DNA of 64,000 bases from Batillaria attramentaria. Its lineage: Eukaryota > Mollusca > Gastropoda > Batillariidae. The position numbers and the translations under genes are program-made. The notes beneath the pieces were generated by a model, which was not told where the DNA came from, made no database searches, and worked only from the letters and a program-made list of their open reading frames with translations. Location of the stretch: NCBI GenBank assembly GCA_018292915.2, contig JACVVK020000196.1, positions 367,501 to 431,500 on the forward strand, read 5' to 3'. Shown here in pieces: positions 47,187 to 59,829 of the stretch. Every line of letters begins with the position of its first letter. Position 1 is the stretch's first letter.

Positions 47187-49114
47187 CCTCAATGCAGCAC
47201 AGCACACTGAATCCTGCAGCTGACCAAAAAAAAAAAAAACAAAACCCCAAAAAACAAAAAAAAACAAAAAACAAAAAAACAAAACAAAAACAAACAAACC
47301 ACCACCACCCCTTTTCACTACCGTTTTTACTGATTAGCTTTCTCTTATACAGTATATATGCATTACTCAAATCTAAACTTTATGGTACAGTCCGAAGCTA
47401 CAAAAGCTTAGGTAACACAATACAATCAATGTAACTGACTGCAATCATTAAAAAATAATCTTCATGAAATAAATATATTGCATGACCATATATACAGCAC
47501 AACAAATGTTTGTATGTACCATACATCAGATCTAGTTGCAAAAGGCATTCTGATACATAGCAGTAAATTTACACCGATTGTTTTACCGGAAGTTTACACT
47601 TCACGCCAGAGAAGGGGAAACGGGGGGAGAAGGGGGACGGAAAGAGGCAAAGGTGTAAGAACCAGTATTACGGACAGATAAGGCACGATAAAATATATAG
47701 AGTATGTCATTCCAATCAAAATTGTATAGACCAGTCACTTGGCAATAACTATCCCAAAAATGAAATAAATGACTGTGCCCTAGTGCCCAGGCTAATCATC
47801 AAGGCATCGTCTGTGAAACACGTGTACACATATATAAACGTCATTTGAATAAAAGTACTTCAGAAGTTGGTGAAAACCATCACACACAGTGGTCAGATAT
47901 ATGCACAGAAAAAGCACCAGCAAATTAAATAACGCTAACAAAACAACCATGAGTCTGAAAGGCAAACACTTGTCAACAAAATGCAGCTGAAATCAGTTAA
48001 AATGCTTTAAACTGTTTTTTCACTGATTATTTTTCAGAATTGGTTACTTTTTAAGTGGCTAATGCTATTTTTTAAGCTCAAAGATCATACTGAGCTGTCT
48101 TCATGGTATCTATCATCACACCACTTAGACACCTGGACTGTGACAGCGTCTGTGATGCTGGCACTGAGCCAACAGAAGCATACTCAATGACGCAGTGACC
48201 ACACTGTGCACTCCAGTAGTGTAACAACAGTCATAGAATTTAAATGTTCGACTGCTCGCGCAAAGTGTAAACAACACTGTATCGCATTAAGAGCTGTACT
48301 AATCATCAAGATGGAGTATTTTGAGCGTACAGGTGCACTCACGAGCAAAACTGTTCCGAAACATACGCTGGCTTAGCAAAGATGGCATTAGTCTGTTTAA
48401 ATCAGCAGTGAGTTCTTAATCATTTAAATGCAAGTGTTCCTGACAATCAACTGCAAAAATACAAGTCCTTACACAAACAAAAGTGTGATCAAGATATTAA
48501 AGCCTACTTATCCTACTGGTAGGATATTGCCTGTATCCTTGCTCTGAAATGCCCCATATGAATTACAAACATCATTGTTTCTTAATGTTTTCTGTTGCCA
48601 TTTCTTGCACATACAGCAAACAACAGATACTGTCAACAGATCAGATGTTGCTACTCTTTATGTGCCATTTCAGGCAAGGTTATGTAACATTCAAATGCTG
48701 CCAAGCAAACAATAAGCACAAACAAAACCCAACAACCAAGCAAAGCCCAACAACAACAACAACAGCAGCAGCAGCAACAACAAAACCTTTGAATGTGAGC
48801 AAATTAAAAAAGAAACCCAAACTAATACCAATATAGTGTGGGGGAAAAGTGATTAAAAACAGATTACTGGTAGATGTATTAAATGTCATACAACCCTAGC
48901 ACTACAGTATGCCTTCTACGTGTGCATGCTCACACAACCAAACTGAATTCTTATTTTAAACAAATATACAAGTCAACAACAGTCTAGTGAACATCCCACA
49001 CACAGGCCAGGCTCCATATCCGTGTTGGACCTAGACCGATTCATTTTTTAAATGTCTCGTTACTTTCTTACCAAGGTGCTTCTACTGAGGGACAGGCATC
49101 TTATTTAAATGAAT
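46734..49114. other. IFT25-CCM2 intergenic interval
   Basis: AT-rich, with (TG)n at 47155-47184, an A/C-rich tract at 47227-47300 and (CAA/CAG)n at 48748-48785. It may hold the distal CCM2 3' UTR. No exon was recognised. Confidence 0.5.
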
Positions 49115-49120
49115 TTTATT
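49115..49120 (-). terminator. Candidate CCM2 polyadenylation signal
   Basis: AATAAA on the minus strand about 130 bp past the CCM2 stop codon. It is the first canonical hexamer downstream. No downstream GU-rich element was verified, so the 3' UTR could be longer. Confidence 0.45.
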
Positions 49121-49249
49121 AAATCATTACTATTATTCTAGTTCCCACGGACATGAAGCACTGGTCTGAGAAACCTGTCAACACTCGTGCACCTTTTCCT
49201 GAACATGGACATTTTTCTTCTGGCACTGATATGGCCATCAAGATGACGT

Positions 49250-52200
49250 CTACTGATAATCTGCGTTTGGGATGTTAGAGGCTGGTTCCATGTCCACGCT
49301 AACACTGTTGAATTGCGACTCTGAGAACTCCAGCAGCGTGCTGAAGGGATCGTCGTTTGTCGGGTTGTTACTCAAGCTGCTGGTTGTAGACACTTCTCCG
49401 ATAGACCGGCGTCTGTAATAAACGGAACAGAGTGTGTTATGATGGTAAGAAAACATAATACATCTGTCTAGCCAAAACTTCAGTAGACCTGGTAGTGACT
49501 GCCATTAGCTATGGCTAGTACTGGCAGACCATATCTTAATTACAAAAGGCAATGGAGGTGTTAATCCAAGGAAAGATACCAGCTAAAACAAAGAGCTTCT
49601 TATATATTATTTGAAACGCAACAAAGAAGTACTCGTAAGACATAAACAGCACACTTTTTCATTTTACATGTACCTGAAATTCAGCAAAGGAATAAATGTA
49701 GATGCATGACACAATCTGAAATCCTCTGAAAAATCACTTACGTGGGGTAGCTGCGGAGATTACTCCTGGAGCTCGACAGGGTACTTGCGCTTTCCGCCAG
49801 CAGATTAATGCCATTCCGTGACAGAAACTCCTCAAAGTAGGTCAGGTTGTCAGAAGGAATAAATGGTAGCATCTCTGGTGGAGAAAGAAAACATAACAGT
49901 TTCAGTCTGTTTCACACTTTCCTTTTCACTGTGCTACAGAGTTGATACGGGACGTAATTATATGACCTGGTCCTATAGGCTAGTTTACACCACTCGCCAG
50001 TGCAAATTTTCAGTGAGTTAACTTCGAGTGTTTTACGTCTGAAAATAGTGAGGAAACAGAGAGTGAAAGTATGAGTTACCTTGCTGGAGGCTCAGTAGCT
50101 ACACAATTGAACCATCTTGGGGTTAGTCTTTCGCTGTAAACCACTCGAACTAATCATGTAAGCTCTATTTACACGATTACAAAATGTTCAACCTCATTAT
50201 CAACACACACACAGGCCTGATAGGGTGATGTGCAGCAACAAGAACATCAGCCAAATGAAGGACACAGTCATGCACCCACACACTACAAAAAATGATGAAC
50301 TTACCAGCCAATAAATGCTTGCGACTTTCCCCATACAGCTGCAGGACACGCTCACAGAATTCAGGGAACCTGTCATGTTGAATCTGCCAGTCTTGAAGTG
50401 CCTGAGCAAAATGTTTCAGCTCCTTTGCATCCAGCTCCTTGTGCAACTGTGTAGAGAACACAAAGACAGGCACATGAGCTTTTCCAGTTATATCCATCAA
50501 CATCTGAAAGTACCGGTATTTTATACAAGCAATCTTTTGATGCTGTATCCTTGGCTGCAGGAATCAAGAAAAATGTCTTTTATGTTTTTATCCTCTGAAA
50601 AGCAATCTGATAGAGAAATGAGGAGTGAGGTTTGAAAATGCACCACATTTGCAAAGTGAAAACTGCAAAGAAGTGATTACAATGGATATTAGTCCAGCCT
50701 ATCATTTTAACTCATTCAGCCCTACACAGGTACATGTACCTGCGCGAGGAACCCGCCGCGTATGCCTATGCAGGTACATGTACCTGCGAGCCAGTGAAAA
50801 TTTCTGCTCGCTCCTCATTGGCCAGACTACTGAATATTCATGAAGCAAGGGGCACTACTCTGCTTTGCACTTCCTTTCCTTTGTATCGATCAGGCCTACA
50901 CATGGGTTTGACCGATTTTGTTTTTTTTTAACTGACTGACTGGCTAGGCAAAAAAGTGCCCAGGACAGGGACAACATTTAGGCCTGGAACCAGCAAGGGC
51001 TGAAAGGGTTAAGATGTGCTTACATGGCTGCTGTAATAGATGGGAGGTTTTAAAGGATTTTTTTCCCCTGAACACTGATAAGCCCTTCAAGGCATTGGAT
51101 GGGGTGGGTTGTGACTCTAGCACGTCAAAGATCAGCCAACATATTTTAACACCTCACCAGACACTATCTCAAGTCACCAACATCCCCACACACCTTCTTC
51201 ATGTAATCTGTAAGCAGCTCCCCTCCAATGCTAGCGGTGCTTATTCCTCCTTCGCTGGTTCCTCTTTGATTGGAGTGAATATCACTGCCGTCCCTGTTAA
51301 GCATAAAACAGGCAGGTGTCTTTATTACTTGTAAAAGTAAATTCACTTTTAGTGTCACGAATGTGAGCAAAGAACCCACAGTGAGATATTTTAATGGTAG
51401 ATGTGTGCCATTTCTTTTTAAAGTAACAATTATTAAAACACTGGCACTGGCACGGGGCGGTCGGTGGTCTAGTGGTTAAGAGACTTGTCACCAATGCGAG
51501 AGGTCAGAGGTTCGAGTCCCATTCGGGGCGAAGAATTTTTTCCTTCTCGTACGTGGCAAGGTTCATTCGGGCCGATCGTCGGGGGTTCTCTCTGGGTACT
51601 CCGGCTTCCTCCCCCTCTGCTTTGGAAATGTTCAGCCCACCAAATTTGAAAAAAAATAAATGCAATTCTGAATTCCGAAATTTAAATAGCTGAGCTGACC
51701 CTTCGCACCACGTGATTGTAGTGTGTTTATGTCCAGTGTGTGAGGGAATGCGTGTGATTCATGTGAGCGTGCGTGTTGGGTTCAGTTCGCGGCGCTTTGA
51801 GCCGATTCATAAAATTGGGAAAAGCGCCTATACAATATTATTATTATTATTATTAATAACGAAAAAAATCCACCAAAGATACTGTCCACTGTGTTGCTTA
51901 AATTCATGACTTGTCTACACAGTACTGGTAAGACAAAGGAGTTTCACGATTCAAGATGATTTACTTACACAGATGGTTCATGTATGGCAGTGGGTGTTGA
52001 TCCGCCTGAAAAAAAAAATTAAAAAAATCAGAAAGCAATGCTTTGACAAACCAGAGCATTATCAAGTCTGATGTTACGACACTATTTTGAAAAGTTGATA
52101 GTCAAACCAGGCCTGAACAATTAAGCTAGGGTGGCCTAATGGTGTCTGGTTAAAAAAACCAAACACAAACAAATAAAAAAAAACCAGGTTTACTGTTTTA

Positions 52201-52302
52201 AGAGAAACATTCTCAGAAAAAGGTCAACTATAACATACCAGTTTGAGTCAATGAGCTTATGTGAGTGTGAGTGTGTGTTCACTTGTCTGTAACAGAGTAA
52301 CT

Positions 52303-52372
<70 letters not shown>

Positions 52373-55313
52373 ATGTACCTGGGTGCGAGTAAGTGCAAAT
52401 CACTGAATACAAGCACCAGCTAAAGATTCACAAAAATAAACACTCCAAACGACAAAAGTCTAAATGACTACAGCCTATACAAAGTGACGGACGAACCAAT
52501 CGAGGGGTTGCCAGAAGGGTTAATGGAGTGATCCAGGATACTGATGGTAGCGCCAATGTAGATCAGCTGGAAGCAATGGCCCACCAATGAGCACAACTCC
52601 TCTGCCACAGGCTAAAAAAAGGGAAAACAAAAAAAGAAAGAAAGAAAGAAAAATGTTCAATACATGCATGCAGGACAAGACAATTGCAGTTAAAAAAAAA
52701 GAAAAAAAAAAGTGGTGATACTCTACAATGATCATAGCAAAATTTGCTGTGTCCAAGCAGACACTGAAATTTCTCGCTGAGGTATGAATAAAGTATCATC
52801 TTTCAACCTATCCTAAATCAAAAGAAAAAAATTCTAGTGTCAACTGAACCCTAGGTTTACATGACTGAAATGTGCACCAACCTTGTTTTCACAGTGCAGC
52901 ACACCAAGCTGGCACATTTCAGGGGTACCTGCAAAACATATTTGATAATATCAATGGTACATGTAAAAATAATTCAAGCTTGTCAAGCTTAGCAAACAGA
53001 ACCTCCTTCATCACACCTTGTTCAATAAATTCAAGTTAACTGACAGGCACAACTGGAAGTTGAAATGTGTTTAACAGCAAGGAGATCATTTTAAGGTTCA
53101 ACCTTACAGTCAAATTTTGTGTCTGAAAAATGGTCATGCCAACCCAGTTCTGATGACATAATATCCAATGTTGTATTCTGTACATAACTTGTTATTACAG
53201 TGTACCAGAAGATGAATGTTGCATTCTTTCCGGGTACTACGGCTTCCTCCCTCTGTGCTTTGGAAATGTTCAGCCCACAAAATTGGAAAATAAATGCAAT
53301 TCTAAATTCTGAAACTTAAATAGCTGAGCTGACCCTTTGCACCAAGTGACTGTAATGTGTTTATGTCCAGTGTGTGAGTGAATGCGTGTGATTCACGTGA
53401 GGGTGTGTTGGGTTCAGCTCGTGGAGCTTTGAGCCAATTCAAGACATTGGGTAAAGCGCCTACACAATAGTCAATACTCAGTTATTATTATTATTATTAT
53501 TATAAATCTGTTTTGCCCACAAACTGACATAGTGCGAACTGCATGTTAATTAATCACCTTAAGCATAAAACCTACCAAATTTGATTGCCAGCAGGTGCTG
53601 CTTGTCATCCTTGATATAGCAGACAGCTGCTATTTCATGCATAGGAATCCTAAGCAGCAGTTCCTGCTTTGAAGAAACAGAGATAAATAATTTACAAAAC
53701 TGTAAGTTTTTCTCTTCAGGATATCTTTGCCAGTTTGGTCCATGGATACATCCCTGTATCATAATTTAATTTTCTCTTCGGCTGTGTGGGAACTCTTTGC
53801 AATTTGTAGCACTCTCAACTTGGCGTCCAAATATCCACTCCAAGTCAAAGTACGTGGTTCCTACTACAATGCTGATCAGGTCAAAAGGGAAATTGAATAT
53901 GGTGGGATGTAATATTACCAGTTTTTACAAAAAATAAAGGAATAGATCCTGTCAAAAATAAAAGCTATCTGGTAAGACAGAACAACACTGCATCTAGTTT
54001 AAACCACAGACAGATTTAAAAAAAGAAGTGAGCAAATATGTACAAACCTCAGTGCTGTGTTTGATTATCTTGATGTTGTAGATACTAAGGCTGAGGATGG
54101 CAGAGTGATCATGTGCTCGTAAATGCATTGGAATCACACCAAGTTTCTAAAGGAGAAAAAAAGAAAAGAAGGAAGTTATTACTGTGTGTATACAATAGTA
54201 CATATATACGACACACCTTCAGAATATATATATATACACTTGAAATCAGAATCAGATATGTCTCAAGTTAGGTAACTCCACTTCCTTGAGTTATGTTGCC
54301 AATCAGCACCATCGGTTGTCTTCTACAGGGTGCTATTCAGTGAAGGAAGTTATCTACCTGTCGATGCTGGCCATCGAAAAAGTTGTGAAAGGGTTAAGAA
54401 AAATACTGTGAAGTCTGGTCTTACCTTTCCTTTATCAATAATTCGCAGTACATCTGTCCTGTTGGTGATATCCATGTCGGCGGCCACATGATCAATGACA
54501 CCAGCAAACTGAAAAAAAGGGATGGACTGGTAAATCATTTAATTAAAATTTATTTATTCTCTGAAAGTATGATTGATTCACGGCCACGGTGAATTTTGGT
54601 TGGTGCAAATAGCTCCCAGACTTTCGTATGAAGCTATTTACACGTAACCAAAATGGCGTGCCGGCAACTGCTCGGGCCGTGGTCGCCGGTCATTCAGGGA
54701 TATTTTGTGCATGTTTTTGGGGAAGGAGTGGTTAAAGTGAGTAGGTAAGGGTGTCTAATACGCCTCTTTGCATCGAGCAGAACCGAAAACACCCGTCAAA
54801 GTGCGTGCAAATAGCTCCAATTATTTTCGTATACTATTCTTTACAATTACCATTCATTTCCATCACTAGACTGCAAGAGATTAAAAGTAACTTACAAAAA
54901 CTGGTCTTTCGATGTGATCATCAACCAGATGTTGGGAGCTATCGGGGTAGTCTGGTGTCATTTTGGCAGCACTGGATGAGCGCACAGGGTCACGATCAAA
55001 AGCATCCACTTCGTGCCGTCCACCTCCACGATCCCACTGGCTTGGTTTCAGGGCTTTGGGAAAAAATCCATGCTAGACAGAAGGGGTGAAACAGTAAAGA
55101 TTATTTGTATCATCACCACATTCATTTCTCGTTGCAAGGGTACCACTTCCTAGTGAAACAGCAGAAAGCAACGGACATCAGAACACAAAACTAAAGACAA
55201 GGGTCAAATAAGCATTACGCTGGAATTTAGAAAGGACGTCCCGTAAACAAGTTGCCAAAGTCACGCTTCTTCGATATATTATTTACTTTGTTTCGACGTT
55301 TGTCGTCTGCCAT
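49250..55313 (-). CDS. CCM2: CCM2 (malcavernin) orthologue, 12 coding exons, 404 aa
   Basis: Adaptor scaffold of the KRIT1-CCM2-PDCD10 complex; in vertebrates its PTB domain binds KRIT1 and its harmonin-homology domain binds MEKK3. Exons in transcript order: 55313-55287, 55072-54896, 54508-54425, 54146-54048, 53666-53576, 52928-52882, 52611-52497, 52005-51969, 51293-51194, 50446-50305, 49874-49742, 49412-49250. Every junction has GT/AG and the phases join without a stop. The 27-nt phase-0 first exon (MADDKRRNK) resembles the 30-nt first coding exon of human CCM2. Residues about 57-215 are PTB-like (RTDVLRIID, HSAILSLSIYN, RIPMHEIAAVCYIKDD, VAEELCSLVGHCFQ). Residues about 248-335 match the harmonin-homology domain (LLTDYMKK, FCERVLQLYGESRKHLLA, MLPFIP, FEEFLSRNGI). 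The tail is Ser/Thr-rich. Human CCM2 has 444 aa; the linker is shorter here. Uncertain points: exon 5 could start 3 nt later (CAAAG or CAAAGCAG acceptor), and exon 10 could start upstream at 50503. SINEs and a MITE lie in the introns. CCM2L is less likely because a full harmonin-homology domain is present. Confidence 0.93.
50711..51008. mobile_element. MITE flanked by TTAA in CCM2 intron 9
   Basis: Left end CTCATTCAGCCCTAC and right end (inverted) CCCTTTCAGCCCTTG, flanked by TTAA at 50707-50710 and 51009-51012. A TTAA target fits piggyBac or Kolobok classes. It contains two copies of the palindrome CAGGTACATGTACCTG. Confidence 0.7.
50728..50788. repeat. Paired 16-bp palindromes CAGGTACATGTACCTG
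   Basis: The perfect palindrome occurs at about 50727-50742 and 50772-50787 inside the TTAA MITE. The two copies could fold individually or pair with each other. No known factor site is asserted. Confidence 0.6.
51453..51856 (+). mobile_element. tRNA-derived SINE (family B), full length, in CCM2 intron 8
   Basis: The tRNA-like head has A box TGGTCTAGTGG and B box AGGTTCGAGTCC. A unique body follows (CTTCCTCC..GGAAATGTTCAGCCCACC). The 3' tail is homologous to the LINE at 17.6-18.3 kb and ends in (ATT)n. It is antisense to CCM2. Confidence 0.85.
52301..52371. repeat. (TG)n microsatellite in CCM2 intron 7
   Basis: About 34 uninterrupted units between the exon ending at 52497 and the exon starting at 52005. 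Confidence 0.95.
53223..53503 (+). mobile_element. SINE family B, 5'-truncated copy in CCM2 intron 5
   Basis: Matches the body and tail of the 51453-51856 SINE from GGGTACT.CGGCTTCCTCC to the (ATT)n end but lacks the tRNA head. Confidence 0.8.
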
Positions 55314-56306
55314 CGGATACCTAACACCATTGTCAGACGCGTCCAGACTTTTTTTTTTTAGCACCTGCCTGAAGAGTTGTCTTTCCTTCAACATAAAGCT
55401 AGCCATACAAAACTACCTGATGACCATAATTTTGAAGATTTTCCAGAATGAGAATATTTACTCTGCGAATTCTTGCACGGTCTGTGGACCATCGGAGATC
55501 GTTTCACTGACCATCCAGCGCAGTCTGCGGAAACTGATCCAATAAAACAATCTTTGCATTTTCTGTTTGCTCAGTGAGGATTGCAGTTATTCAACTTATG
55601 TTTCCGGCTTGTCACCGAGTCAATGTGTGGCACTATCAGTGGTGACTTGTTTCATTCATAAGCAAACGCATCAGTTCTGTCATTATTCAGAACAGAATGT
55701 GATTATTAAATATTTTTTAAACACACACACCCCGTGACTGACGCCGCAGATGCTCTCCCCTCAGTAGAAAGCCTTTCCTCACCTTCAGCGGGAAGTCGCT
55801 CACAATTTACAGTGGTTCATGCACTTTCACACTGCCGGCCATAACACACAAGTATAGCATGCAAGCACGCACGCACGCACACGCGCACACACGCCAAAGA
55901 ATGAAAAAAGAAACTACACAAATTCACAACAACAACAAAATCAGACGCTAAACTGAAAAAATATAATCAAATTTGACAGACCACCTTCAATAGAATGCAC
56001 ATCTCGTGAGTATGGCATTAGTTGAGACTGTGCACATGTACAATGTATATACCATGGTCAAATGCCAGTGTGATGCAGTGTACAACGTCATGGTATGAGG
56101 CAACAGAAAAAAAAAGAGATTAAAAAAAATGTAAGAGGATTGTACTGACAGAAAGAAAAGAGAAAAAAACAGCAATGTTGTATAGTTGTGACAGCCAACA
56201 CAGACACAGGGTTGGTCTAAAAAGGAAAAAACAAACACGAAAACAGAAAAGAATGAAAAACTAAATACAAGATGATGTCAAAGCATAAAAAACGAAAAGC
56301 GCACAG

Positions 56307-56308
<2 letters not shown>

Positions 56309-56373
<65 letters not shown>
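56309..56373. repeat. (CA)n microsatellite
   Basis: About 32 units, 95 bp from the 59-bp minisatellite, whose unit also contains CACACAC. Confidence 0.95.
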
Positions 56374-56377
<4 letters not shown>

Positions 56378-56467
56378 CCTAAGACTAAAATGTATACACA
56401 AACACATTCATATATGAATAAAATTTATAATAAGTCAAATCCTAAAAACACGCATATAACAAATAAC

Positions 56468-57123
56468 AATTGTATACAAACACGCTGACACACACTAAAA
56501 CCAAGTAACAAAACCTTTGAAATTAAAATTGTACACAAACACGCTGACACACACTAAAACCAAGTAACAAAACCTTTGAAATTAAAATTGTATACAAACA
56601 CGCTGACACACACTAAAACCAAGTAACAAAACCTTTGAAATTAAAATTGTATACAAACACGCTGACACACACTAAAACCAAGTAACAAAACCTTTGAAAT
56701 TAAAATTGTATACAAACACGCTGACACACACTAAAACCAAGTAACAAAACCTTTGAAATTAAAATTGTATACAAACACGCTGACACACACTAAAACCAAG
56801 TAACAAAACCTTTGAAATTAAAATTGTATACAAACACGCTGACACACACTAAAACCAAGTAACAAAACCTTTGAAATTAAAATTGTATACAAACACGCTG
56901 ACACACACTAAAACCAAGTAACAAAACCTTTGAAATTAAAATTGTATACAAACACGCTGACACACACTAAAACCAAGTAACAAAACCTTTGAAATTAAAA
57001 TTGTATACAAACACGCTGACACACACTAAAACCAAGTAACAAAACCTTTGAAATTAAAATTGTATACAAACACGCTGACACACACTAAAACCAAGTAACA
57101 AAACCTTTGAAATTAAAATTGTA
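56468..57123 (+). repeat. 59-bp minisatellite, 11 copies
   Basis: The unit (AATTGTATACAAACACGCTG then ACACACACTAAAACCAAGTA and ACAAAACCTTTGAAATTAA) repeats with exact 59-bp spacing from 56468 to 57116, plus a partial unit. Copies are virtually identical apart from the second unit (GTACACAA). It lies 1.2-1.8 kb upstream of the CCM2 ATG. Confidence 0.95.
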
Positions 57124-57399
57124 AACCACACAAACACATACACGAAACATATGCCCACAGAAACGACAAACACATACACACCACCTGCTGAACTCAACTG
57201 GCATTGTTATCACCACTGATAGTTGATAATGAAAAAAAAACATCTGCCAAAAAATTCCAGACAAAAACTCCAGACTTATCTGGTGAACACTATATTAGTT
57301 AACAATGAAGGTCCCCCTGAAAAAAAAAAGACTGAAAAAGTTTGTTTAAAAAAAGAAGCAAAATAAGCGACACACATGCGCGGGCCCGCGTACACACTC

Positions 57400-57846
57400 C
57401 AGGGGCGCCGGAAGATGTTGGGGGGAGGGGGGGCAGAATCTCGGAGGGGGAACGTTGCCCGAAGAAAGTGAACAGCGGGGATTCGATCACTTGCTGCGCA
57501 GACAAAAAAAAACAACTTTACGAACCAGGGAGCCACTGAAAAGAAGGACATTGCCCCGAAAAAAGTGAAAAGCGGGGGGGGGGGGGGGGGGGGGCAATCA
57601 GAGGAGCGGACAGCCTTCGGTCTGCAAAAACAGAAGTTCTCTGTTGGGTGGGATGAGGGAGAGAGCAAGAAGAGGGGTAGGGAAAAGGTAGGGGGGGGGG
57701 GCAAGACCATGGCTTTGCCCCCCCTCTTGCCATAGTCACCTGATTTTCCAGGGGGGGGGGGGGGGCAAAAAGACACTCTTGCCCCCCCCTGCTTGGGTAC
57801 AGGGGGGGCAGCTGCCCCCCCTGCCCCCCCGGTTCCGGCGCCCCTG
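57400..57846. mobile_element. Foldback/hAT-like MITE with 14-bp perfect TIR
   Basis: CAGGGGCGCCGGAA at the left is exactly inverted at the right end; CACTC flanks both sides (57395-57399 and 57847-57851). CAGGGGC termini resemble hAT elements, but hAT duplications are normally 8 bp, so the class is unsure. The interior is dominated by G/C runs (G18 near 57578) and a duplicated ACATTGCCC..GAAAAAAGTGAA-type block. Confidence 0.65.
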
Positions 57847-59161
57847 CACTCACAAACACACACGCACACAAAGACAAAAATGCAAGAGAAGGTAAAGTCG
57901 TGTAAAAGCCAGGTGGGGTAAATGTTAATGGAATCAGAGGACTGAGATTATAGAAGTAAAATCAACCATAGCCCCTGTGAACAACTCACAACATAACATA
58001 AACAGCCTTCAGACACAGACCTTGAGTACGTTTGACGTATCCCATCAGTCCATCCGCTATGGAAATAGTGCACATATATACAATGTTTTGTATTGCAGTT
58101 GTTTTAAACCTTGCGAAGTCTGGAAATTCATCAGATGGGAAACGCTTGCCTTGGAGGTATTTGGATATCAAAGAATGGGTTACAGTGTACATGGTGTATG
58201 GGACTCACACAAAGGACAATAAACAGGACACAATATAGCTAGACAGATTTAGGCTATTTCGTTAGGTGGAGTGTCCATGTGGTGAAGTGATATGGACACG
58301 TGACGTGGAGGTGGCCCTGCAGAGGTCCAGCTGCTGACGCGTTGGAAGCCGAGAAAGAGGTGTAAAGACCAGTGTAGTTTATCCATGCACTTGTCAAACG
58401 GTGGCCGCCTGTTCCCAAGGTAGTCAGTGTGGCCGTCTGTGTCCGTAACATTAGATAAAAGAATGAAAGTTCGTGAACTGACACTGATTTGCATACACTT
58501 ATGGACATTTACGCTTGAGTCAAGAGTAAACCTTCTGACGGTTAAAATCGAAGTAAATGACAAATGACATCAAAGGCCGGATGGGTGAGTCCATTTATTT
58601 CCACTGACGCAGGGCGAACAGGTCTTGTACCCTGAAGAAGCCGGCAGTTGGTTTCACAACAAACCCGCCCTAGATATGTCAATTTTGCGAATGAAATCGA
58701 GGAACCCGTGCTACTTAAAACTTTGACTTGCAGCCGCTTGCTGGAAACCAGAAACAGAAGAAATTTCTTGCTGTTTGGTAGTCCTGTCACCCCTATCAAT
58801 TGTTACGATGACCGTCCGCGTGTGACGTCAACGTCAAGGCTTTGAAACTGACCAATCATGTCACAGACAAGGATCGACTTTTCAGGTAAACAACTCACCA
58901 ACTCAGTTGTGCGTCACAGCAATGTGACGTGTACAGTCCATCCGGATAGCACGTGCACTTCACCAAGCCAACGCATGGCAGTGATCAGTCTCTCTCTCTC
59001 TCTCTAGTGTTGTTTCGTTCAGATGACCACTACCCAGTCACTGAATTTCGCGTGTTCCAGTAGCCTCCCCCCCCCTACCCCCTCCCTCCCCCTTCGCCCT
59101 TTGGTGTTGTGGGGTGCCTGGGACGGCGTTGTGGAGGGGTGACGTGTGTACTACTGACTGA

Positions 59162-59163
<2 letters not shown>

Positions 59164-59199
<36 letters not shown>
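59164..59199. repeat. (TG)n microsatellite
   Basis: About 17 units. Confidence 0.9.
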
Positions 59200-59801
59200 C
59201 TGATGTCAGTGAGGGTGGCCGCTGTGAAGAGGCCTGGGGCCCGTGTAACAAACCACGGAGAGACATTGGAAAAAGAAACTTTGGGGAAATAGGCCTACTA
59301 GCCTAAATTCGTTCTGCCAGTTTCCGCACAATACTCGAAAGTAGGGGAAGAAAACTGGAAGTCGTCATCAAAAGCCGTATGCGCACACACACAAAGCCCT
59401 CGGGCACGGGGGCACTGACTACGCGAACTGAACTTGGGCGTCGCATGTGGCCACCACTACACCCAGCAGGCGTCACTCATCCAGCCAGGGGAGCCTTTGA
59501 AACATCCTTCAGGAAAACGAAAGGTTTAGTGATCTCCAATTATAAGTCATACATCACCACAGTCCAAGAACTGTCCAGCAGGTTGCATAGCGGGTCAACC
59601 CGGCACGGCGGCGTTCACGCGTACTGCCGACTGTGTAACTTGATCGAACGCCAAGTAGTGGGCATGTCAACAGGTGCAGCCTGTATGAATAGTAACGGGA
59701 TTTCCCGAAAGCACTACCCCCAGGACTACTAGGACAGTCGAGAACTCCACGGATCGAGCAGGAACGCAGTTTGTTTTGCATGCATCCTACTAACTGTCAA
59801 A

Positions 59802-59829
59802 GGCGGGAAACGAGTACAAAGGCGGGAAA
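59802..59829 (+). promoter_or_regulatory. Two tandem E2F-like sites GGCGGGAAA before a strong splice donor
   Basis: GGCGGGAAA occurs at 59802-59810 and 59821-59829. A further GGCGGGG and the donor CTGG/GTAAGTAT (intron start 59962) follow about 130 bp downstream, as in a promoter and first exon on the plus strand. A short ATG frame (MHCW) precedes the donor. No later exon was identified within the window. Confidence 0.3.

Noticed and set aside
50305..50503. CCM2 exon 10 starting upstream at 50503
   Set aside because: An internal acceptor preceded by a pyrimidine tract (TCTACACAG before 50446) joins in phase and gives better alignment to the known harmonin-homology domain, although the longer form is also open.
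56468..57123. CRISPR-like regular repeat array
   Set aside because: The 59-bp units are contiguous with no spacers, and the context is an animal genome; it is a minisatellite.
57276..57869. 197-codon minus-strand frame rich in proline and glycine
   Set aside because: It lies inside the G/C-run foldback element and its composition follows the homopolymers.
58249..58563. 104-codon minus-strand frame starting with ATG upstream of CCM2
   Set aside because: No family resemblance and not needed for CCM2, whose first coding exon is at 55287-55313; kept only as a remark.
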